Positions 18,112 through 26,046 of a stretch of 64,000 nucleotides of DNA are shown here, one piece after another. Position numbers and translations under genes: made by a program. The stretch covers positions 42,335-106,334 of the forward strand of contig NZ_JNXT01000027.1 in assembly GCF_000716675.1 (NCBI RefSeq), written 5' to 3'. The notes under the pieces are model-generated. The model was not told the origin of the DNA, searched no databases, and saw only the letters and a list, made by a program, of their open reading frames with translations. Each line of letters starts with the position of its first letter. Within the stretch, counting starts at the first letter, position 1. Source of the stretch: Streptomyces alboflavus. Its GTDB lineage: Bacteria > Actinomycetota > Actinomycetes > Streptomycetales > Streptomycetaceae.

Positions 18112-19271
18112 GCTGATTCCTTGCTGTCCGTGGTGGTCAGATAGGTGGAGGTCCAGGCGGTGCAGTAGTGCTCGATGTAGGGCCGCAGGCTCGGGTCGAT
18201 GTCCGCCGTGCGGAAGTCCAGGTGGTGCGGGGCGCGGGAGACGACCACGTAGTCCTCGAAGCTGTCGCCGACGCGGCGCATCGCCGGATAGAGGGCGCTG
18301 GGCACGAAGCCCTGGGCGTGGAAGGCACGCAGGGCGTCCTGGTCGCGCAGCGGCAGCAGCGCCTCGACATAGCGGGCCCCCGCCGCCTCGACCGACTCGA
18401 CGATCTGCTCCAGGAGCGAGGCCGTCAGGAGGACGTCCGGGGTGATGTCCACCAGTGCGCAGGTGAGCAGAGACGGGTCGAGGGCGGCATAGACCTCGAA
18501 GCCGCCGCCGACCGGCGTGAGCATCGTGTTCGGCTGGTGGAAGGGGTAGAAGACGTTCCCGCGCGCCCCCTGGAGCTCCTGATGGCGGCGGCGTACGAAA
18601 TCGGCCGCCTCGATCCGCTCGAACTCCACCTGCCGCTCCCGCGGCCTGGCGGGCGGCGGGGCGGGTATCGCGGTGGGCACGGCGGGGCTGACGCCGATGC
18701 CCGCGGCGCGTTCGGCGGCCTGCGCCAGGGGCCGTACCTCGGGGCTCAGCCGGGGCGGGACCGCGCGCCGGGCCAGGACGCCGTCGCGGTGGCGGACCAT
18801 GAGCGCGATGTGTTCCCTGCGGCGGAAGAGCGTCGCGTTGGGCAGGACGCCCATCGGCCGGAAACCGGTGCGCAGGAGCATCCGCTGGGGGCCGCGGGTG
18901 GCGGTGCGGGCCGCGGCGTACACCGAGTCCAACTCGCCCGCGGGGCCCAGGGCTTCGGCGCAGAGCCGCTCCAGCATCCCGGCGGCGAGCCCGGCGACGC
19001 GGTGGTCGGGGTGGACGGCGACGCCTTCCAGGCGGCCGATGCGGGCGGCCGGGTCGCGGCGCAGCAGGGCGGAGGCGATGACCTGGCCGCTGCCGTGCAG
19101 GCGCGCGACCAGCCAGGTCACGGCCGGGTCGGCGATGGTGTCGGCCATGGTCTGCGGGCAGGTGCCGAGCTTGATGCGGTAGTCGGAGCCGTACACGGCG
19201 AAGTAGAGCTGCCGCAGCTCGGCGACGTCGTGAGCGGTGGCACGCGTGATGAGAGGGGCAGGGGTGGTCAC
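18108..19271 (-). CDS. GNAT-family acetyltransferase, probably double-domain
   Basis: A 387-aa protein starting at a GTG that overlaps the transporter stop. The first ~165 residues are a GNAT domain with the acetyl-CoA loop region VAVHPDHRVAGLAAGML (about 90-106), followed by a Pro/Ala/Arg linker and a second, poorly conserved half that may be a degenerate GNAT repeat. It lies between the transporter and luxE. Acyl transfer onto an amine or aldehyde-derived product is plausible; the substrate is unknown. Confidence 0.75.
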   Translation of the reverse strand: MTTPAPLITRATAHDVAELRQLYFAVYGSDYRIKLGTCPQTMADTIADPAVTWLVARLHGSGQVIASALLRRDPAARIGRLEGVAVHPDHRVAGLAAGMLERLCAEALGPAGELDSVYAAARTATRGPQRMLLRTGFRPMGVLPNATLFRRREHIALMVRHRDGVLARRAVPPRLSPEVRPLAQAAERAAGIGVSPAVPTAIPAPPPARPRERQVEFERIEAADFVRRRHQELQGARGNVFYPFHQPNTMLTPVGGGFEVYAALDPSLLTCALVDITPDVLLTASLLEQIVESVEAAGARYVEALLPLRDQDALRAFHAQGFVPSALYPAMRRVGDSFEDYVVVSRAPHHLDFRTADIDPSLRPYIEHYCTAWTSTYLTTTDSKESA

Positions 19272-20527
19272 GCCTTGCCTTCCAGGAGCGCGGTTCGGGT
19301 GGGCGGGGCCGTGGTCAGGGCGTGCTCGCGGCCGCGCAGCGCGTACAGCGCGCAGGCGGCGGGCAGCACGCCGACGGCCTGGATCAGACAGAGCGTCTGG
19401 GGCGAGAGGTGGTCGCCGAGCAGGCCGAAGACCAGGGACGCGACGGGGAACGTGGCGCCGATCATGGCCTGCATGAGGGCGAAGAAGCCCGGCTTGTCCG
19501 CCGCGGGCACGGCGCGCTGGAAGAGCGCCACGAAGCGCACCCCGACGGCCCCGACGCACCACCCGGCCACGACCAGGCAGCCGATGACGACCGGCCGTTG
19601 GGCGATCACGCCGGGCAGCGCCAGGGCGACGGCGAACCCGGTGACGCACACCGCCCCGACGCTCGTGGCGCGCCCCGTGAGGTGCTTGCCGCTGAGCGCG
19701 CCGAGCAGGGTGCCCACGCCGAGCCCGGCTTCGAGCAGGGCGAAGGTGGTGGCGTCGGCGTGCAGCACCGACTTGGTGTACAGCGGGAAGATCACGAAGA
19801 CAGCGGTCGAGAAGAGGTTCACCGCGGCCAGGCACAGCAGGATCGAGCGCAGCAGCGGCAGGCCGGTGAGGATGTCGCGCAGTCGGCGCTTGTCGGGGGC
19901 CGACGCGGGCGTGGGCGGAGCCTGCGGGGGCCGGAAGCGGGCCAGGCCCGCCGCCGTCCCGGAGAGCGCGTAGCAGGCGGCGCAGGCCAGGACGAGTCCG
20001 GCGAGGCCGGTGTGCTCGACCAGGAGCGGCGCGGTGAACGCCCCGGCGAGACCGGCCATGGACAGCGTGGCCAGGGTCACCGCCGTGGCGTTCTCGATGT
20101 CCTCGGCGTCGACGAGCGCGGTGACCGACGTGGGGATGCACGGGTCGAAGAAGGCCTGGCAGACGGCGAGCGCGAGGGCGACGGGGTAGACGGCTGCCAG
20201 GGGCACGGTGCCCAGCGCGGCCCAGGCGGCGAGCGCGGCGGCCACGCAGGCGGCGACCCAGGTGGTGCGGCGCAGCACGTCTCGGCTGGCGTGGCGGGCG
20301 AGGACCCGGGCGACGACGGGGACGAGCAGCGCGGCCGGCAGGGTGCCGAGGACCATGAGCAGTCCGGTGGCGAGACCGCGGCGTTCGGCGGCCACATGGC
20401 TGACGATCCACCACACCAGGCCGACCTGGAGCATGCGGAAGGCGCCCTGGGCCGCGACCTGTGCCGTCCACACCTTGGCGAAGTCGGCGTTGCGCAGCAG
20501 CAGCGGGCGGGTGCGTACGTCGGTCAC
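19268..20527 (-). CDS. MFS transporter
   Basis: A 419-aa protein with about 12 hydrophobic segments and an MFS-type organisation (WTAQVAAQGAFRMLQVGLVWW at the start, central charged loop with DKRRLRD). The start is the GTG at 20527, overlapping the ligase stop. It is the second gene of the acid-reduction operon and probably exports its product. It is unrelated in detail to the MFS protein of the phosphonate locus. Confidence 0.85.
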   Translation of the reverse strand: MTDVRTRPLLLRNADFAKVWTAQVAAQGAFRMLQVGLVWWIVSHVAAERRGLATGLLMVLGTLPAALLVPVVARVLARHASRDVLRRTTWVAACVAAALAAWAALGTVPLAAVYPVALALAVCQAFFDPCIPTSVTALVDAEDIENATAVTLATLSMAGLAGAFTAPLLVEHTGLAGLVLACAACYALSGTAAGLARFRPPQAPPTPASAPDKRRLRDILTGLPLLRSILLCLAAVNLFSTAVFVIFPLYTKSVLHADATTFALLEAGLGVGTLLGALSGKHLTGRATSVGAVCVTGFAVALALPGVIAQRPVVIGCLVVAGWCVGAVGVRFVALFQRAVPAADKPGFFALMQAMIGATFPVASLVFGLLGDHLSPQTLCLIQAVGVLPAACALYALRGREHALTTAPPTRTALLEGKA

Positions 20528-21786
20528 GAGGCCACCCGCTCGTCGACGACGCCGATGAGTTTGCCGGAGCGGGAGTTGACGACGAGGTCGCGGTGGGAGC
20601 TCCACTCCACCTCCAGCGGGTGCAGCTGACCGGCGGCGACGAACTGGTCGTACTCCGGGCGGGCCGCGCGGATCCCGGCGGCGATGGCCTCGCCGAGGAC
20701 CGCCGGGGGGTGCTCGTGCCGGGCCGTGGCCAGGCGCAGCGCCAGCAGATCGCGCCCGTCGCGGCGGCGGGCGACCAACTGCACGCCGGTCACCAGGCCC
20801 TCGGTGTCGCAGGCGGCGATGATCTGCCGTACGTCGGCGGTGTAGAGGGTGACGCCGCTGACCCGGGCCCCTTCGCCGGAGCGGCCCGCGAGCCGGAAGG
20901 TGCCGTCCGCGCGCTCGCTCCAGGCGGCCCGGTCGCCGACGGGGTAGCGGATGACGGGCATGAGGCGACGGGTCAGTGCGGTGACGACGAGTCGGCCCGC
21001 GCGGCCGGGCTCGGTGATCGGCTCGCCGGTGTCCTCGTCGAGGATCTCGACGAGTGTCTCGGGGTGGTACGGGCGGTGCAGCGACGGGTCGTCGCCGGGG
21101 ACGGGTTCGCCGAGCAGGCCCGCGTCCACGCTGGCGCAACCGAGCGACTGGACACGGGCGTTGGGGAACGCCTTGGCCAGGAGCGGGCGCTGGTCGTCGA
21201 AGAAGGCCTCCCCGGCGAACAGCAGCAGCTCGACGCCCGGCAGGGTGCGGCCCTGGGCCAGCAGGTGGTCGGCCAGTTGGCACAGCTTGGTCGGCAGGGT
21301 GGCGAGGACCTGGGCGTCGAAGTCCTCGACGACGGCCGCGGTGTAGGCGGGCGAGGCGCTGCCGCTGACGGGCAGGCGGACGTTGGTGACGGGCGCGTGC
21401 TCCAGGGACATGTGCGTGAACAGGAAGCTGGAGTACAACTCCCCCGCGTAGAAGGCGTTGACGACCCGGTGGTCCGGGCGCAGTCCCGCGGCGGTCATGC
21501 CGCGTCCGTACGCGGTGACGAACTCCCGCCACTCCTCTCGCGCGTAGCAGGAGAACTTCGGCGCTCCGGTCGTGCCGCCGGTCTTGAAGACCGAGGCGTC
21601 GGTCAGCGGTCCGGTCAGGACGCGGTTGTCGCGCAGGGTGTTGGCCGCCCAGAAGGCGGCGTGGTCCACCACGGGCAGGGCGGTGGGCTCGTCCACGCCC
21701 TGGGGCAGGCCCGCGTACAGCTCCTGGTAGTAGGGCGAGCGTTCGCGGGCGAAGGAAACCAACTCGCGGAGCGAGGGGGCAGGCAT
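20524..21786 (-). CDS. PaaK/CapK-type AMP-dependent ligase
   Basis: A 420-aa adenylate-forming enzyme of the phenylacetate-CoA ligase/F390-synthetase type. Seen: FKTGGTTGAPKFS (about 70-82), LLLFAGEAFF, PVIRYPVGDRAAW and LAGRSGEGARVSG. The ATG at 21786 follows AAAAAGGAG, a strong site. It is the first well-supported gene of the operon, so this locus has three adenylate-forming units (this one, LuxE, and the LuxC fusion). It may activate a carboxylic acid to a thioester or AMP ester; the substrate is not evident. Confidence 0.87.
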   Translation of the reverse strand: MPAPSLRELVSFARERSPYYQELYAGLPQGVDEPTALPVVDHAAFWAANTLRDNRVLTGPLTDASVFKTGGTTGAPKFSCYAREEWREFVTAYGRGMTAAGLRPDHRVVNAFYAGELYSSFLFTHMSLEHAPVTNVRLPVSGSASPAYTAAVVEDFDAQVLATLPTKLCQLADHLLAQGRTLPGVELLLFAGEAFFDDQRPLLAKAFPNARVQSLGCASVDAGLLGEPVPGDDPSLHRPYHPETLVEILDEDTGEPITEPGRAGRLVVTALTRRLMPVIRYPVGDRAAWSERADGTFRLAGRSGEGARVSGVTLYTADVRQIIAACDTEGLVTGVQLVARRRDGRDLLALRLATARHEHPPAVLGEAIAAGIRAARPEYDQFVAAGQLHPLEVEWSSHRDLVVNSRSGKLIGVVDERVAS

Positions 21787-21998
21787 CACGGGGCTCCTTT
21801 TTCGGTCTTTCTGGTTCGGGTTTCTGCTGCGGAGGCGGTACGCGGTGGGGGAGCCCGTGCGGACGGCGCGCCGGCTGGGGACGCGTCGGCTGAGGAGGGT
21901 TCGCTTGAGGGCGCGTCGGCTGGGGACGCGCCGGCTAAGAGCGGGTCGTCGGCGGCCGTGTCGGCCGAGGCCCCATAGGCGTACAAAAGTGACTCCAT
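21786..21998 (-). CDS. Possible 70-aa leader peptide of the acid-reduction operon
   Basis: A small open frame with ATG at 21998 whose TGA overlaps the ligase ATG (TGATG), which would allow translational coupling. It starts MESLLYAYGAS and continues as a Pro/Ala/Ser-rich tail made from imperfect GC repeats (21840-21950). It has no clear ribosome site and no recognised family. It may be only the operon leader; the 330-bp gap it sits in holds no other gene. Confidence 0.3.
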   Translation of the reverse strand: MESLLYAYGASADTAADDPLLAGASPADAPSSEPSSADASPAGAPSARAPPPRTASAAETRTRKTEKGAP

Positions 21999-22076
21999 GG
22001 GCAGCAGGGAAGGCGCGCACGGCGCCGGTGGGCAGGCGGACGCGCACCGGGCGGGGCGGCGGAGGCAGGGCGCGCC

Positions 22077-22107
22077 GGACGGGGCCCCGGTCGGTGGGGC
22101 CCCGTCC
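22077..22107 (-). terminator. Perfect 12-bp hairpin after the afsA-like gene
   Basis: GGACGGGGCCCC at 22077-22088 pairs exactly with GGGGCCCCGTCC at 22096-22107 across a 7-nt loop. It lies about 10 bp downstream of the afsA-like stop and should separate that gene from the acid-reduction operon read in the same direction, implying the latter has its own promoter between 21787 and 22076. Confidence 0.7.
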
Positions 22108-22116
22108 GGCGATCGG

Positions 22117-23097
22117 TCAGAGGTCGGTCAGCGTGCTGGTGGCACGGAACATCAGTCGGCCCTCCTGTACGGCGTCGACGCGCACGCCACGCGGCGCGTC
22201 GGCCGTGTCGGCCGGGACCTCCGAGGCCTCGATCCAGCAGGGGGAGTCGAATTCCACGTAGTGGTGGAAGACCGCCTCCATGGAGACGGGCGCCCGGCTG
22301 CCGTCCCCGGGCCGCAGGGCGTGGCCCGCCTGGCGCACCGCTTCCAGGAGCAGCATCCCGGGCACATGGTCGACGGCGTGGTCGAACAGGACGGGGTGGG
22401 TGGTATCGGCGCGCAGCCGCCAGCGTCCGGGGCCCGGCGCGTGGGCCAGGACGATGTCCTGGCGGCGGCCGCGGCCCGCGCCGGCGCGGGTCACGGGCGG
22501 CGGCGGGGGCGGGGCGGCGGCGAAGACGCGCCGGGCGTCGCCGCGCGGACCGCGCAGCCGCTGGTAGACGGCGGGCGCGAGGACGCCGAAGCGGGTGGCG
22601 GCCGTCGCGAACGGCTCGCCGTCCCGCAGGACGTCGACGGACATGCTCATCGCGGTGGGCAGCTCGCGCCGACGGCGGATGTCGAAGCAGCGGACGCGCA
22701 GTTCGATCTCGGCGGGCGCGGCCGCGAGGGCCATCGCCCGCGGGTCGAGCGAGTACTGGAGGTGGTGCCAGGTGAGCTGGTGGCCGAACGGCACGCCGTA
22801 CGCGGCGTGGCTGAGCAGTGGAAAGGTCTGGCGGAAGGTCTCGCAGAGCATGAGCGGGTCGTACGACCCCTGCCCGGACTCGTAGAGCTCGTAGAAGCCG
22901 TGGCAGCGCGGCCACTGCGCGGTGACCTTGAAGGTGTCGTCGCCGACGGCCTCCCAGCCGGTCAGGAAGACCTCCGACAGCGCCGCCCGGTGCACGTACT
23001 CCCGGGGCACGGTGGTGGTCAGACGCCGCTCCCCCTCGTGCCCGAGCCTGTCCTGCCGGTGCGGGAGCGTGCTCCGCTCCCCCTTGTGTGTGAGCAC
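22117..23097 (-). CDS. afsA: AfsA-type gamma-butyrolactone biosynthesis protein
   Basis: A 326-aa protein with two AfsA hot-dog repeats. Seen: VPREYVHRAALSEVFLTGW at the start of repeat 1, QTFPLLSHAAYGVPFGHQ, and FDHAVDHVPGMLLLEAVRQA in repeat 2. AfsA homologues condense a beta-ketoacyl-ACP with dihydroxyacetone phosphate, the key step for gamma-butyrolactone signals. GTG at 23097 is preferred since AGGGGGGAAC lies just upstream; a GTG at 23124, in the second copy of a direct repeat, would add nine residues. It is divergent from a receptor-type TetR gene, the usual autoinducer synthase/receptor pair. Confidence 0.9.
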   Translation of the reverse strand: MLTHKGERSTLPHRQDRLGHEGERRLTTTVPREYVHRAALSEVFLTGWEAVGDDTFKVTAQWPRCHGFYELYESGQGSYDPLMLCETFRQTFPLLSHAAYGVPFGHQLTWHHLQYSLDPRAMALAAAPAEIELRVRCFDIRRRRELPTAMSMSVDVLRDGEPFATAATRFGVLAPAVYQRLRGPRGDARRVFAAAPPPPPPVTRAGAGRGRRQDIVLAHAPGPGRWRLRADTTHPVLFDHAVDHVPGMLLLEAVRQAGHALRPGDGSRAPVSMEAVFHHYVEFDSPCWIEASEVPADTADAPRGVRVDAVQEGRLMFRATSTLTDL

Positions 23098-23129
23098 AAC
23101 GAGTTCCCCCCTGTGTGTGAGCACAACGA
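23085..23129. repeat. Two 18-bp direct repeats at the afsA-like start
   Basis: The sequence TGTGTGTGAGCACAACGA occurs at 23085-23102 and 23112-23129, 27 bp apart. Each copy contains the dyad TGTG-N4-CACA and, on the minus strand, a GTG start codon. They may be regulatory sites or a small duplication of the translation start. Confidence 0.6.
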
Positions 23130-23160
23130 ATCCGCGACAGCTCCCCTGCTGACGCGGCAG

Positions 23161-23200
23161 TAGTAAAATAATGGTTGTTCGTTTTCTTTGTCGAGGGAGA
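23161..23200. promoter_or_regulatory. AT-rich promoter/operator region between afsA-like and receptor genes
   Basis: A short AT-rich island with AAAATAATGGTTGTTCGTTTT (23165 on) in otherwise very GC-rich DNA, just upstream of the receptor gene. Such islands carry the autoregulatory elements bound by butyrolactone receptors. The dyad is weak, so binding is an inference. The octamer TGTTCGTT also occurs before the transposase-like gene (25992-25999). Confidence 0.4.
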
Positions 23201-23206
23201 GACCGC

Positions 23207-23836
23207 ATGGCGCCGCTCACGGAGCCGAAACAGGAACGGGCGGTGCGCACACGGCAGATCGTCCTGCGCGCCGCCGCCGAGGTGTTCGACGAGCACGGCT
23301 ACGGCGGCGCCAGCATCAGCAAGATCATGCAGCGGGCCGGGGTGACCCAGGGCGGCATGTACTTCCACTTCAAGTCCAAGCTGGGCCTGGCCGAGGCCGT
23401 CATGGCCAGCCAGCAGGACTTCATCGAGCTGCCTCCCGGCGAGGACGGCCTGCAGCGGCTGATCGACATCACCGCCCACATCACCCATGAGTTGCAGCAC
23501 AATGTCCTGTTCCGCGCCAGTGTGCGACTCGCGGTCGAGCAGGAGGAGTTCGGCCGCAACGACGACACCGCCTACCAGGAGTGGGCCGAGCGGTTCCGCG
23601 TCCAGCTCGTCGCGGCCCGCCGGCGCGGTGAACTCCTCGACGACGTGGACGAGGGGGAGTTCGCGAACGTCCTGGTGGCCGCGTACACGGGCACCCAGAT
23701 CTTCTCGACCATGGCCAGCAAGCGCGCCGACCTGCCCGAGCGGACCCGCACCCTCTGGCGCTACCTGCTGCGCGCCATCGCCACCCCGCAGGCCCGCGAG
23801 ACCCTGCGCCTGCCCGAGGCCGGTACCGCCACGTGA
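23207..23836 (+). CDS. Gamma-butyrolactone receptor-type TetR regulator
   Basis: A 209-aa TetR-family protein. The N-terminal helix-turn-helix (about residues 20-65: IVLRAAAEVFDEHGYGGAS, ISKIMQRAGVTQGGMYFHF) matches the ArpA/ScbR group closely. The ATG at 23207 has GAGGGAGAG upstream; an earlier ATG at 23171 has none. It is divergent from the afsA-like gene and overlaps a downstream epimerase gene by 4 bp. It probably represses its own region until the signal binds. It may be a true receptor or a pseudo-receptor; adjacency to afsA favours the former. Confidence 0.88.
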   Translation: MAPLTEPKQERAVRTRQIVLRAAAEVFDEHGYGGASISKIMQRAGVTQGGMYFHFKSKLGLAEAVMASQQDFIELPPGEDGLQRLIDITAHITHELQHNVLFRASVRLAVEQEEFGRNDDTAYQEWAERFRVQLVAARRRGELLDDVDEGEFANVLVAAYTGTQIFSTMASKRADLPERTRTLWRYLLRAIATPQARETLRLPEAGTAT

Positions 23837-24867
23837 GCGGTACGCGCGTCGTCCTCACCGGCGCCACGGGGTTCATCGGGTCCACGGTTCTGCGGGAACT
23901 CGCCTCCGTCGGCGGGCGTGAACTCGCCTCCCCCGGTGGGGCGGACGGCGGGGGAGGCGCCCCGCACGGCCGCCCGCACATCACGGCCGTCGCCCGTTGC
24001 CCGCCCGCGCACCGGGACCTGGCCGACCGCTGGGTGGCCGCCGACCTCGCCCGCCCCGACACCCTGCGCGGCCTGTGCGACGGCGCCGACGTGCTGCTGC
24101 ACCTGGCCTGCGCCCTGGGACCGGACGCCGAGACGTGCGCGGCCGTCAACGTGGCGGGCACCGCGGCCCTGATGGAGCAGGCGCGCCGGGCCGGGACCCC
24201 GCGCATCGTGCACCTGTCGACCGCCGCGGTCTACGGCCCGGGACCGCACCGCGGCGCCGACGTCCACGACCTGGTGCCCGCCCCCGTCTCACCCGCGAGC
24301 CGCACCCGCCTGGCCGGTGAGGCGCCCGCGCTCGCGGCCGGGGCGACCGTGCTGCGGCCCGGCCTGGTGCTCGGCCGGGGGGACCGCTGGGTGGTGCCCG
24401 CCCTGGCCGAGCTCGTCGCCCGCGTCCCCGCACGCTGGGACGGCGGCCGTGGCCTGCTGTCCGCCGTCGGCGTCACCGCCCTGGCCCGCCTGATCGCCCG
24501 CCTCGCCCTGGCCGCGCCCGGCGCTCCGGCGGGCGTCTTCCACGCCAGCCATCCCGAACCGGTGCGCTGCGGGGACCTGTTGGCGGAGCTGGCCGCCCAC
24601 GGGGTGCTGCCCGTGGCCGACGGTGATGTCTCCGGGGGCGATCTCGCCTGGCGCGATCTCTCGTGGGACGAGTGCGTCGCGCGGCTGCGTGCGACGCCGG
24701 GCCGGGTCAGCGAGCGGCAGTTCGCGCTGCTCGCACGCGATCACTGGTACCGCAGTGACCGGGTCTGGGAGGTGGCGGGGTGCGCGCCGGGGCCCGGCCC
24801 TGTGGAGTGCGTGGGGGAGGCGGCCGGTTGGTATCGGGCGTTGGTGGCGGAGTCTCGGGGGGACTGA
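23833..24867 (+). CDS. NAD-dependent epimerase/reductase (extended SDR)
   Basis: A 344-aa protein with the Rossmann motif GATGFIG near the N-terminus and HLSTAAVYGPG carrying the conserved active-site Tyr region, though the usual downstream Lys is not obvious. GTG at 23833 overlaps the receptor stop. Epimerase-like genes often accompany afsA and receptor genes in Streptomyces and may take part in maturation of the butyrolactone. Internal low-complexity G/A/R repeats lie near residues 28-45. The role is inferred from position. Confidence 0.75.
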   Translation: MSGTRVVLTGATGFIGSTVLRELASVGGRELASPGGADGGGGAPHGRPHITAVARCPPAHRDLADRWVAADLARPDTLRGLCDGADVLLHLACALGPDAETCAAVNVAGTAALMEQARRAGTPRIVHLSTAAVYGPGPHRGADVHDLVPAPVSPASRTRLAGEAPALAAGATVLRPGLVLGRGDRWVVPALAELVARVPARWDGGRGLLSAVGVTALARLIARLALAAPGAPAGVFHASHPEPVRCGDLLAELAAHGVLPVADGDVSGGDLAWRDLSWDECVARLRATPGRVSERQFALLARDHWYRSDRVWEVAGCAPGPGPVECVGEAAGWYRALVAESRGD

Positions 24868-24919
24868 ACGGGGGTGTCTGGGCGGGGTGTCTGGCCGGGG
24901 TGGCGGGGGGCCGTCCGGG

Positions 24920-25687
24920 CTAGGGCACGGCGTCGGTCGCGGTCGCGGTCTCGGTCTCGGTCGCGGCGCCGTCCGTCCGCCGGGGCCGGGGGGCGGGAAG
25001 GATCTGCTGGTCCGGCTGGCTCGCCCGATCCGGCTGGCCTGCCTGGCTCGCCTGCCCCGTCGTCGGAGGGGCGACCCCTTCCAGGACAAGGCTCCACACC
25101 CGCCGGAGCCGCGCCGCCGCGTCCTCGTACTCCTCGCGCGTACCGGCCGTCTCGCGGGCACCGGCTTCCTCCTGCGCACCGACCCCACCGATCCGGTCCC
25201 GCAGATACGTCTCCGTCCCGCCCACCAGATGCTCCACCAGCGTCGAGAGGTCCTCCGGACGGGCCGAATCGCGCAGCTGCCCCTCCTTGTGGGCCTCGAC
25301 GAGCAAGGTGTGCACGGTCGGGAGCCACAGCTGGGACCACTGGCCCGCCCCCTGCCGCTCCCGCATCAGCCGCAGCGCGGCCCACGCGCAGACGTCGTCC
25401 TCCAGGAGCCGGGTGAGCTCGACGGTGAGGGCGAGGACCTGCCCGAGGGCGGGCCCGCCCGCGTCCGTGACGCGTTCGACAGCCGCCCGCGCGGCTTGTG
25501 CGCCCTCGGCCTGGACCGTGTCCGCCAGCTCGCTCTTCGAGGCGAAGTGGAAGGTCAGGGAGCCGACGGAGACCTCGGCGGCGGCGGCGATCTGGCGGTA
25601 GGTGACGTCTCCGTAACCGTCACGGGCGAAGAGTCCGGCCGCGGCGCGCACGACGAGAGCTCGGGTGCGGGCCGCTCTTTCCTGCAT
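24920..25687 (-). CDS. TetR-family regulator, receptor-like
   Basis: A 255-aa TetR protein. The helix-turn-helix lies in residues about 8-55 (LVVRAAAGLFARDGYGDVT, YRQIAAAAEVSVGSLTFHF), resembling the ArpA-like group. The last ~45 residues are a low-complexity tail (QASQAGQPDRASQPDQ, then ATETETATATD) made from short DNA repeats. The ATG at 25687 follows GGAGAGAG. It converges on the epimerase gene, 52 bp apart, and is divergent from the transposase-like gene. Its target is unknown; the 359-bp upstream gap is a candidate. Confidence 0.8.
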   Translation of the reverse strand: MQERAARTRALVVRAAAGLFARDGYGDVTYRQIAAAAEVSVGSLTFHFASKSELADTVQAEGAQAARAAVERVTDAGGPALGQVLALTVELTRLLEDDVCAWAALRLMRERQGAGQWSQLWLPTVHTLLVEAHKEGQLRDSARPEDLSTLVEHLVGGTETYLRDRIGGVGAQEEAGARETAGTREEYEDAAARLRRVWSLVLEGVAPPTTGQASQAGQPDRASQPDQQILPAPRPRRTDGAATETETATATDAVP

Positions 25688-26046
25688 GGTTCTGCTCTCT
25701 CCACGGTGGCTCACCGACGGACATGGAGAGCCCCTCCGGCGGGGGCACAACTTCCCGGTCCTGCCAGGCTCGTTGCTGGGATGCGCCGAGTCTTCAGTGT
25801 CAAGGGGGCGTATCGCAATACTGACTTGCTGAAAATGCGGCGGAGTTCCGCAACTATCCGAAACATTCCCGGGCCGCTGCCGACGGGCCCGCGGGAGCGT
25901 ATGCCCCGACGGGGGCAGCTATGCCCGGAATGGGGAGCGAGGAGATGTGTGCGCTGCGTGACGGTCCGGGCGGGTCTTGAAAAAAAAGAGATGTTCGTTA
26001 TGGTTTTTGAAGATCGCCGTCCACATGCTGTCTCGGGGGAGAGATC
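25688..26046. promoter_or_regulatory. Intergenic promoter region with candidate -35/-10
   Basis: A 359-bp gap between divergent genes. I see no gene in it. TTGAAA at 25977-25982 and TATGGT at 25999-26004, spaced 16 bp, form a plausible HrdB-type promoter for the downstream gene, within an unusually A/T-rich patch (25977-26010). The octamer TGTTCGTT (25992-25999) recurs upstream of the receptor gene. Confidence 0.45.
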
